Part shown: piece after piece, positions 39,301 to 51,300 of the stretch | Layout of the letters: every line of letters starts with the position of its first letter | How positions within the stretch are numbered: position 1 is the first letter of the stretch | DNA from: Aquila chrysaetos chrysaetos | Lineage: Eukaryota; Chordata; Aves; Accipitriformes; Accipitridae | NCBI RefSeq assembly: GCF_900496995.4 | Contig: NC_044006.1 | Span: 43,051,620-43,115,619 of the forward strand | Length of the DNA: 64,000 nucleotides | Direction of reading: 5' to 3' | Program-made: the position numbers and the translations under genes | The notes under the pieces: generated by a model | Database searches by the model: none | What the model was told of the DNA's origin: nothing | What the model saw: only the letters and a program-made list of their open reading frames with translations

Positions 39301-42300
39301 CAGCACTTGCTGGGTAGCTTGTGGCTTTTCAGGTCTGGGAGATTTGAAGTTTTCCCATTCAGAACACATGGCACTGACACCCTGAGTTGGGGAGGCAGCA
39401 ATACAGTGCCAGAAGACAAAAAGGAGATGGAGGAGATGCTATGCAACATACCACTTAACCAGGAACGTAGATTGCTTTCTCCTCCCTGGCATAACACACA
39501 CTAAGAAACAAAACACCTAATCTAAGCACTGTTGCCAGCAACAAAACATAGGACAGTCCCATCCTTGTCTTGATCTTCCCTCTCTTGATTTGGGTAATTC
39601 CTCAAGGGCAAGGTCACAAAAAAAAGAAGAAAAAAAAAAAAAGGCTCACAACGAATGAATAGGAAGTGCAGTAAGAACTGACAATCCACAGCATGAGGAA
39701 CAAAAGCATAATTTTTGTTCCTATTACTATATAAATTACATTGTATATTTTACAGAAAAATGCACTGCGTTCTGCCCCTAACCGTAACTCCCATTCGTTC
39801 TACACTTACCACTCAGTTGAAAACGTGAGCACTTATTTCACCAAAATAGTTCAAAGCAGAAGCTGGAGATAACATTCATTGCTCTTTATAAGCCTGCTAC
39901 AGTTCCGTAACATTGCTAGAAACTCTCCCACAAGCCATTACATACCCAGAACAGAAGGCAGCCATAAGCATACATGTCAGAGGCTGGAGAAGCTGGCTGT
40001 CCCATTTTCAGTTCAGGAGAAACTAAGCTCAGGGTACCGACAACCATAGTGTTTGCAGCAGCACGTTGTTCCTACAGGGAAAAAAATTGTAACCATAATT
40101 TCAAGCAAGATCAACAGCACACTGAAGCAGATGTATCTCCCTCTCCCTTTTAACGTGTCAGACTTTACCATAGAGTTCTGTGCTCCATACTAGAACTATT
40201 AAGGCTTATAAGGTGGTAAAGAACACAAATTGCAAAACTTCTCAAACTAGGGGCGGGGAGGGGGGGGGGGGCAGGGCAGAAATCAAATCACAAATATTAA
40301 AAGACATTCGGCACTATTTTGGAGAACCTTAGTTCTGAAGTTCAGTTCTGCCAGCTTTCCTATTTTCTCTTCTCTGCCCTTCTGGTCTTCACCTGAAAAT
40401 AGCTGCTTCCTCCCTCCTGGTTTCCAGCATATTTTAGGACTGTCTACTGTCAAAATAAAAGCTAGATCCTGAGTTTCTATCCCCCTCCATGACAGCACCA
40501 GCTATAGCCAGACTGGAGAAGACTACTCTCCAGATCACGAAGCGTACTCAGTAACACACCAGTTACCAGCTCCACTCGTGCGTTTGTGATCATGCAGAAA
40601 GTACAAGCACTGAGCAGTACTGACACCCCTATAGAAAAGGCACAAACTGGATCCCGGCTGTGAACCATGGGTAGAACTTTCCTGCTCTATCACACGGGAG
40701 CTGCTCATTTCAGCACAGCTCATACCTGCAGGGAGCAATAAAAAGAGGGATAGTCTTCCTCAGCTTTTGCACTTTTCACAATGAAACCATGTGTGCCGAG
40801 TATGCCCGTTCAGAAAATTCAGCTGTCAAAAATTTTTAAGGCATCTCTCTTTAGCATGTCGAAAATTGAAATTTCTTTCAAGGGAAGCACACCTTGCTGT
40901 CCAAACATTTGACACTCTTCATGAGATCAACAGATAATGCATTTCCAAAGCAGAAATAAAGGTTCTCAATGAAACTTACTTTTATTTATATTATGTTTAT
41001 TATATTAATATAATGGCATATTATTGTAATATATATTACTATGAAAAAATTAAATAAGCATAAAGCAGACCTCTAGCACAAAAAAGTTTTAGCTCAAATG
41101 AGTTTAGAAAGTCAAAAGGTTACTACAGAAGAGATACTATTATTGGAGACTTTGCTATGTAAACACAATGAAGAGTAAGAAAATAGCTTGTGTTCTTAAA
41201 GAATATTAGATTTTCCCCAAGAACAACTATGAAATTCTTTACTACAGAAACTGAGGACTAAATCAGAAGTACATATAAATTCAAGTATATGTAGACAACA
41301 TGTAAAATCCTGTTAATTTACCAAATACCGCAACAGATTAAAACACATACTAGAACCCCATTACCTATCAAACAGAAAGGCAAAGACTTCATATGAGCTT
41401 GATGAGCCCTTCAAACATGAGTTCTTACCCTCACCTCCGATGATGTTGATTACCTTTAAATACACAAGACAGACAGCCAACAACTTCTGCAACTTCTCTT
41501 TTTTGTTCCACTGTTTTGCTTAACCAGAGCCCACACTCAGCAATTCCTTTTTTCCCCTCCAAGATTAGACTGTTTACAAAAATTTCAATGAGACTCAAAC
41601 TGCCCAACCCTATTCAGAATATGAAACAGCAGTCTCACTGCTAAGCACAATAAATCTTTTAAATTGCACACTCAGCTGTCTGTTTTGATACATAATTCTG
41701 ACTAAAAGTCACTAAAGGATTTTTTTTTTTTTACCTCTGATTTCGTGAAATCAAAGTCTCCAACGACTCCTTGTTTTCGATTCACAGCAAAAACATTATT
41801 TCCATGCAGAGATCCATGCACTATATTAGCTCCATGCAATGTTTGTAGACCTTGGGCCACTCCTTTCATCACTTTTAATGCCTCCTAATGATGTAATTTG
41901 GGTGTTTATTACAAAGATAGATATGGAAAAAACAAAGCACAGTATCAAGTACGTTTCTATCCAGAACTAAGACTTTTTATTTTTAGGTTTGTACACATTC
42001 AGAATTCATGCTAATTCCATTTTATGAAGCATGGATTAAATCCTAGTAAGATTATTATGACTTGCACAGCCAGGCGGGGCGGGAAGAAAAGCCAGCAGTC
42101 ACTGATTAACAAATCACTAACATGAAAAAATATGGGGGGGGGGGGGGGGGCGAGGAACATGCAACTTGGACCTTTACAAGTAGGTCCAAGTCAGCAAACA
42201 GAAGCTTCAAGTCCTCAAACAGAACTAGAGAAAAGACTGTACTGGCTTCTAGCTACTGCTTCTTTGAGAAGGGATGACTATCCAAACTGCCTATACACTG

Positions 42301-45300
42301 TGTGGGGAGGAGGGAAAAGAAAACGAGGGGGATGAAGTGAGGCGGGGGGGGGGAGGAATTACACACACAGGAGTCCTCTAAAACTTCAATACAGAAAGAC
42401 CTGCCCCTGAACATCTAACATGTTCAACTCCAGTACTTTTAAAATGTACTGGTAATACAGCTGAGGCATTAATTTCAATAAATGAAAAAAGTGTATCCAA
42501 GCAAAATCTTTCAGAAAGTTATAAACTGCTGCCTGACCCGATGCTAAGAATGCCAGTCAAGCTATCCTGTGCAACTCTGTACAGTCACTGTCAGCCACCA
42601 AAGGAAGTACACTGGTGAAACACCATCAGCACCATAAGATACAGCAAAACAGCAGGAGTTCAGTTCAAAAACACATCAACTAAAATGCTGATAGTCTAAG
42701 TAGTTATACTTACTTCTAAAGTTAAAGGTGTATCAGCCTGTAAAGCTCCCAGACTTGCTCCTGGGTAGTATGGGACCATTAAATATACCAAAGGATCAGA
42801 CTTCAACAACAAAAAAGGAAAAATAGACTGTTTCAAATATCAGAAGTATTGGAATTTTAACATGCATTAGATGTGTGATAAAACAATTCATTATGCTAAG
42901 CAGACAGTTTATCTAAACTCAGAAAGGAACTATTTTTCTCATTCAATACTCCAATTTAAAATATGTTAACACTTTAAGGTCCCACTGCAAGTTTTTCAGC
43001 TTAAACCAGAAATCAAGGTCATCTTAAACCAGAAATCAAGGTCATCAATTTGAATCTTGCCTTGCAGAAAAGAAGGAACAACAGTTGTAATAATCCAGAT
43101 CTTTCCTTCTGTTGATCCCAAGCTCTGTGATACTTGGCAACTCTTTCTATCACTTTGGCTTCTGAGCTTACATCTACAGAGTAGCCCTTAAAAACAAAAC
43201 AGATACCCAACCTATTACTCCTGATGCCTCTAACACTATAGCATTAAACTTTTTTTAATTAAAGAAATGCATATTGTTAGGTGCCATCAAATAAATTCCT
43301 CTTCTGCTTAACACAAAACTCAATTCCAACTGTCACAGACTGTTCCCATATTTTCTTATTAACTCTTAGAAAGTTTGTACCAACAAAACAGGGAGCATGT
43401 CTCTAATGTGAGATTTAAATAAGCCAAGTCAAAAACAAGAAGAGTATTTACAACTATGCCTCTCATAATACTACATCCCCTCCTTTCCCAGTTGCTAGCA
43501 GATTGGTAGAGAAGCAGAGCAAGGGAAAAGAAGCAGTTTCTGAAATGTCTCAGTGAAACCATCAGGAAGACAAACCAGCATCTGCAAAAAGAGACAGGAT
43601 TAATGAGCACGATAAAAGGTCCACCAGATGCCAGAAAGGACAGACAGTAGAAGGGAAGCACTGTTCATTACAGCAGTCCTCAAAAGAAGGGGCGGGGGGG
43701 GTCGGGTGGAATTCAGTAAGCAACATGGAAGCAATCGAAGGAAAACAATGCTTCATGTTCTACAGGCCCCAACAAAAAAAAAATCTGCCATCAGAAAAGA
43801 GCTGTTAAACACAGGGGTATGAAAGGAACAGCAAAGTTCACTAAGAATCAGCACGTTAATAAGCCAAGGCCTCACCTACAACGCTAACTGAAAGCCAGTG
43901 CCAACGTTACCTTTAAAAGAACCTTCTGGCCCTGAATTTCCGAACACACTAAAGGTCGCTTCGTGCTCAGTTCCTTCATGGGCTCAGCATCCAAAAGGTC
44001 TCGCTCCAGGCTGTATGTCAGAAGTCCACCGGAGTTCTGAAGCACATGCACACACAGATATCCAGGGTAAGCGCATGGCATTTAACAGCTGCTAAGATTC
44101 AGAGGCTTTGACTCCCTCTCCTCAATCAACTTAGCAAAGCACAAAATCAATTGGGACATGTTAAAAAGTTAACAGCATCTGTTATGAAGAGGCTGGCCAT
44201 GATGAGGCAGCTAATGAAATGCATTCCTTGAACATCTCCCAGAAGAGGGGGAGAAGGAGGAAGACCACAACAAACAATGCTCAGGGTGTATGTCCCCCAA
44301 ATAGACACAGACTGTGCAGAGCATTGTTGGTGAGGAGCCTTGATAGTGCCTGAAACAATTAACTGACAGTGTATTCAAACACAATCTCTGCTTACCATAA
44401 AGTTTAGAATTCCTGCTTCTGGATAAAGAAGCGGTAATTCAGGGAACCATTTCTGTACCAAATATGTAAGCTTCTCCTAAATGAAGGAAACAAGGCCCAA
44501 AGTTTCAGGTCACTGGTTTCTGACATATATAAATATACACTGACATTAGCAATGTATACCCAGGACATTCAAATGTAGGTTGACCACGACTGCATCTCCT
44601 TCAACAACATCATTCAAAGTAACACTGCCATTTGCTTTAAAACAAACAAACTAACAAACCCCAAAAACCACACCACCCAAACAAACAAACACACACACCC
44701 CCCCCCCCCCCCCCCCCCAAAAAAAAGAAAACCCAAACGAAAACCAACACACACAACATGAATACAGCAGTTCAATATGGACAGATTTTTTTAAATCTCC
44801 GAGGGTGGGTAGTGTTAAGGCTCCAAACAGCTCATGCACTATCACAGAAAACATTTCATCTTTTCTACAACGGGCATTAGTAGGCCTAAACAAAGGAAAA
44901 CTACTTCACTACGCATAAGTGGAAGAAGATAGAAATCAAGTAGTAGCACAGACCAGGCCAGCATCTCATGCACCTCCAGACCCTACACAGCTGTTAACGC
45001 TGCAAGGTAACTATTACACACAAATGCTACATCTACAGAGGTAGGTATATCATCACAAATTCTGGTGCCCTTCTACTTACTCACAAGGCAATGGTTTCTG
45101 ATTCTTCCCTCCACATACACGACAAAGAAAGGGTGATCTCCTTCACTTCAGGATAAAAAGCCTGCTTTAACCTAATCATAAGAAAACAGTTCCCCTTCTT
45201 GCAAGAAATACACTTTTTTTTTCAGCAACTGAGCTTATGCTTTCACCTGCAGCTCTCCTGGGTTGAGAACTACAGCTCACATCTTTTTCTCACCTCACCC

Positions 45301-48300
45301 CCTTATGGAGGGGGGAAGGGGGGGAAGGCCTGATAAAACTATGTTCAAATAGGGATAAAACTGATCACCTTCCATGCTTTCTCCCATAGGTTTCACCAAA
45401 AAAGGACCATCTTAACATTCAACACTATAAAAATCACAGTTTATGTTTTACCCAGAGCACACATTAAAGCAACCGAAATGTAGAGGTGCCTCATACAGGT
45501 TTGTTTTAGTTGCCTAAGTAGTTTAACACTTACATATTCTTCTTGTTCCTTGGATATTCCCTGAAGAACCCTATTTCGCAGATCAGCAATTTCCTCTTTT
45601 ATTCTTGTCATTTCGAACTCACTGTAATCATCAGACTGCATTAGGAATAACAAAGTTAGCATATAATTCTCATTCTGCTATTATACCAAACAATGGTAAC
45701 CTACTATATCAGGATTAAAAAACAACTTCGATATCACAGTTCCAGAGTTGAACATATTCTCAAATGCATATTGTACTCAGTCTCCTTCCTGGAAACACAA
45801 CAGAATCTCTTAAAATCTAATCACGGAGAAAGTTGTTCTCTTTACTTATGTGACAGACCAAACGTTCTAGCCCTTTGCCTACTTGTTTCCTAAGTGAAAG
45901 AGCTTTTTTTTTTTTTTTTTTTTAATTAGCTGATCACATATAATCATAACAGCAACATAATTCATAATTCATTCAGTTCCATAATTCATTCACTTTTTTC
46001 TCCCATAAGCAGGCATTTTCCTCATGTCACCTCATTATTCAAGAACCCTTTTCCCAACGGATTTCATTAGCATGTCTCATTTTAAATCTCTCTTGGAAGC
46101 TTACTGCCCCTGTACAATGCTTACAGAGAGACACATGCAGGTTCTTTTTTTTCCTTAAGCATCATCAGATTAATTAATGTACAATCAAACAAACAGCGCT
46201 GAAGCTGGGGTAGTATTTACATTCTTTGGACTTCTCTGAAGGGAACAGACATTGACTTCTGTCACCAAAGGAGAGGTACACCATTAAAGTAAAAACTTAA
46301 GGTAATCACACAACCAGCACAGTAAAAATAGCTGGACAAAACTGTTCATGCTGTGAACAGCAACCGTCACCAGAGGGACTTAGTTAAAAGCACAGTGCCA
46401 TGGCTGGGGACTGAAACAGAAAAGTGGCTATGTACTGACTTTTTTTTTTTTTTTTTTTTTTTTTTAAACCATTCAGGCTTGGTCTCAGGGGCCTGCAGAA
46501 CTTCCACAGTTAAAGGCAAAATTCAGGTCAGAAAACACAAACTGTTCTATATAGTTACTACTTACTTAGAATAACCAGAATTAATATTTCTAAACCAATT
46601 TAAAAAAATAACTGACAAAAACACCAACACTATAACATTTTCATACTTCCTCAAAGTTGTTCTTTTCAACCAGCTTCCACCTTAACTGGGCCTTTAAGCT
46701 TTTCACAGTTTTCTTAATTAACAATAAGTTGTTAATATCAGGTCTTCTATTGAGCCATTCCTCAGCCTGTTTCTTGAACTAGGACAAAAAGAGGGGAGAA
46801 AAAAAAAAAGAAAAAAAAAAATCAGAACGTGCTCAAGCATTCTATTTTAATATCCTTTAGTCCAATGCAGTAGAGAAACTGCCTGAAGCCTATTTGAATT
46901 CAGCTTTTCAGGGTCTTTCCCCACAGAAGAGGGGTTTTATTGTGTTTCATTTTAATTACTTTAACAACCTTCTGGAAAAAACAACATCCTGCTTAAAGCT
47001 CAATCCCTTTAGGTTACATACTACTGATTTGTAATGAATCCAGAGATTCCAGCTTCCACAACTTTATTTTTTAAAAAACTATCTTTGTATGTAAATGAAA
47101 TGAAGCATTGGCTGAGGTAATGCACAACTGCAATTCTTAAGGCTTAACCCAACCAATCTCTCATCACCAATATACTCCTAGAATTTCCTTATAAAAAGAG
47201 GACATCTTTCAAAAAGAAATTATGTCAGAAAGGATTACTAGTATAGATCAGTGTGACAAATAAATAAGGCATAAACTCACCTCAACACTGGCCAAGTATC
47301 TGTTCTTTATGACAGTGATCATACTTTGCTCCTGACAAACTTTATGTATAACTTTATTGTAAGCACTCATAATTATTCCCTTCTCTGTTTCATCATACTC
47401 CTGGATTGAATTACACAGAGGGAGATTAAAGATTGAGAGTTCTTCATTTATGCACACCAATGTTTAACATCTAAAACCTTCACTAAGAAGTTCCATTGTT
47501 AATGGCAAAAATCATTTATCAGATTTTTCTCTCTCTTCTTAAAGAGATTCTAAAAGGGAAGTTAGCAAGTCTATGAGTTCATCCAATAGTTTCAACAGAA
47601 TAAAACTGATTAGCACTTCTATGCAGAAGTCCAACTTCATATTCCACATGCTATGAAAGCATTTTTTTTTTTTTTAAGGATAGCACAGTCAAATAGATAT
47701 GAGGCATTAAAGCATGCAACCATCCTTCTAAACGAGTCACTGGTTCTATCACAGAGAGCAGTCACAAGCACACTAAACTACTGGTTTGTTGTTAGTATGA
47801 TGCTGCATCAAAGAACAGGTTCAAATTCTGCTGACATGACCATTCTCTGGCACAGTAGGGACTCTCATTGTAGAGACAATGCAAGTACCTCAAAGAGTTA
47901 GCAAAAGAGAATGGATAAAATGCTTATCAGAAAAGGTAAATAACTGGGAAAAAGGCTAACACAAGCATAGAAAAAGATTACCAGTAAGGCAAGAACACTT
48001 GTCCCATGGAAAATGAAAGTGATTAAAAACTTATAATCTCTTAAGATTAAAAAAAGTAAATTTATCCATACACGTTCACGCCAAGAGGCAATCCCATTAT
48101 TTTAAACATAAACTTACTTTTCATCACCTGTATTTTCAACACAAGCACCAAAACTCAGTACAGCTCAAAGAAAGCCTCTCTGCACATAGAGGGGGGGAAG
48201 AACCAGTTTTCCCAGTATTTCTGTTAAGCTAGTCATACATAAGCTAAGTTCCGGTAACCCAAAGCTGTCCTCTTCCTGTTACCTGGAAAACACATTCTCT

Positions 48301-51300
48301 TCTCTCTGGAAAGCACCTGAGTGACTTTCTATCACATCTCCACAAAAAAAAAGATGCTGCCTTGTAGCAAACAAACTCATCCAATACATTAAGAAAAGCT
48401 TTAAAATGAAATCAAAGATGTATAAAATATATAGAAGTCATGACACAGTAGGCATGACTAGAACTTACATGTAAGTCAGTATCCAATTCTTCACAAATAG
48501 CCAACTCAACCTTTTTGAGAATTTCATCCAGATTGCCAACCACTTCCTCTAAATCTGAAGATGCTTCTGACATCAGGTCAAAACACTTCAAAGAGAGGCG
48601 GGGGGGGGGGGGAGGGGGGGCGGGGGCAGAAAGTCAGCCTTGCAATCGAAAGTAAGAAGTTAGCAAGCAGACAGCAAAAGAAAGCAAGAAATACAAAGAG
48701 TTAGCACTACTGGAAACCTTATCAGGATTTGTGTCATATCTCACCTTTAACTGCCTCACACTTCAGTGATATAATGACTTCTATAACTAAGAGTTAAGAT
48801 TCACCAGGCAAGAAGAAAGTTGATTCTTGCCTTAATCGCGTTTCATTTTCCTAATCTCATTTTGATTTTTTACCAAAAATGGAACAGTTGAAGAATCCCA
48901 ATCCTTCTCCTATTGAGTTTCATGTCAAAAATCAACATGTGTGCTGCCCACACAGTGATACACAAGATGCTCAATATGGCACTTTCACTGTCAAGTGGGC
49001 TTTCCATTCCTATACAGTACTACCTGAGATAAAGAAACATCCCGGAATCTATTTCACAGTTTATCAAGTGTGAAATAAGGTTAAAGATTTCACCAGGAAA
49101 CACTATGTGTTTTCAGAGAAGTCAGGAATAACTTAGCTTCAAGATAGAAGATACAGAAGGTGCCAGAGAAAAATCAGTAGGATAAGCTTATAATTACATT
49201 GAATGTTGTTTTCAGCAAAGTTTTATTACTCATATCTGCAGAAGAAGAGGTATTACACTGGCAACCAGAACTACAATGAAAATACGGTCCTGTATTTAAC
49301 GTGCACAATACGCAGTCATAATAGAAACCTGCGAACTCCACCTTGTTCACTTACCTATCAAGCATGTGTATTCCACTAAAGATTGTGAAAATATTTTATT
49401 GCCTTAACCTTAAAGGAACTAAAAATAAAAATGTTAACAGTGCAAGTTCAAACAGTAAGTTGCTCCCCAAAGCCTGGAGTTGCATACAGGAAAGGAGCCG
49501 TCCAGTCTCTGAAAATTTCCTAGTCTGCCATTGACCCATTTGCTATTGTAGATTCTGATCGATGCTACACGAGATTAATTTGGATTCAGAAAGAGAGGAA
49601 GAGGAGTACCTATTTAAAATAAAGGGAAGGGAAACACTTCAAAGAAGCATTTTCTCTACACGGTTGCTCACCCTTTTTCTTAAAAAAGGAGGTAGAAGTT
49701 AAATTGCAACAGAATAATTGCATATCAAAAGCTGAAATGGTTAAATGATGGATAAATGAAAATTTCTTCCTTGGTCTACCCAGCAGCACTTTACCAACCC
49801 ATGCCAAAAGTCTGTACATTTCCTGTGTCTCTGAAGTGTTTGCAGAAAAGTTCAGATTTGAAACAGGTAAACCAAAGTTCATCACTACACTAACAAACTT
49901 TAGTCACTTTCATACATGCAGAACAGCACTCTGAATTGCACCCAGCAATCACAGAAACCCACCTGCCAGTTTGTTTGCCCCCTCTAATAACTGACATGAT
50001 TATAAACATCTGCAAGTAATTATACTCATTAACATTATACTGCACATGACATGCACCAAGTCTACACTACTGCTGAACAGCATTTACCATCAGGTCAAGG
50101 AACACTGTTACTCATAACAGCATCTGGCCACAGTAAATGCTCTGGGTACAATGAAATGCAAGGGCAGAAAACCTATTCACTATGAAAGCGCACAGCCCTT
50201 GTGGATTATGTACAATTCACATGGGCAGGAAGGTTATGCTGACACAAACTGAGAACATTTACACACAAGTGCAACAAGATGAAGGAAGCTGGGCCTACAG
50301 GAATGGAGAGGAGCAGCTTACAGTCTTTCCAGAAAGATTAAGAATCCTAAACTGAGCAAGAACATAGATATTAAGCACAGAGTCAGGAAAGCTGCAAAGT
50401 TACCTCCCTACTTCGCACTTTCACTACAAGCAGAACTCAATGGATGGTAACCCACTTTCACCATCCATCTCCTTTTAAGACAAATAACACGCACTCAACT
50501 TCAGTGCTCCAAACCTCCTACAACTCAGACAGAAAGACAGAGCATCAGAATGGTATTCCAGAAAATATTGCAGGGCATGCAAATAGAAGTGGACAATTTA
50601 TTTGCATAAACTCTCCAAATTCAGCATTTCAATGAGGAAAAAAAAAAAAAATCTATTATATATTTGTCTGCAACCTGTACCTAGATCATGTCCAGTCAGA
50701 TTGGCTTATTCTTTGCAGTGATCTTTCATCATCTCTTTCAGCAGCATTTATGAACTAGAACCTTTTAAAATCTGAAGTCCTTCTATCCAAAGGCCACTCC
50801 AAAGGACTAATTAAAGCATTTCAGTCACAAAATGAACAGACAGAGCACACCCATACAAAAGTTATACTTGCATAAAAGTACTGATCGTTACACAAAAGAT
50901 GTCCTTTCACAAGAAAGCATAAACTCTGGCTCACCACAAAGGTACACTAAGAATACAGGTAAATTAACACTGCGTTCCTCAACGCATTACCTTTCCCTCT
51001 GTATTGAGGCACTGTCATTTAGAGCCACTGTTCATAGGCACAATCTCCCTGCCATAGCTAGTTGTCCCTACTAATGCCTCCTCCTCACAAGCTTGGTTAG
51101 ACAGTGTCATACTTCATCTTTTTCACCAACAGGAAAAATTGACTGTTCACCTTACCTTTACAATGCCACTGAACCAGTCAGCAAGAATTTGCAGAGCTGT
51201 GTCCGTATCATTTCTGACACAAATTAACTTCTTCATTTTAACATTCTTCCACTTAAGGAACTGTTGAAATATCTCCTCAGAGTCATCTGCTTCAGAACCT

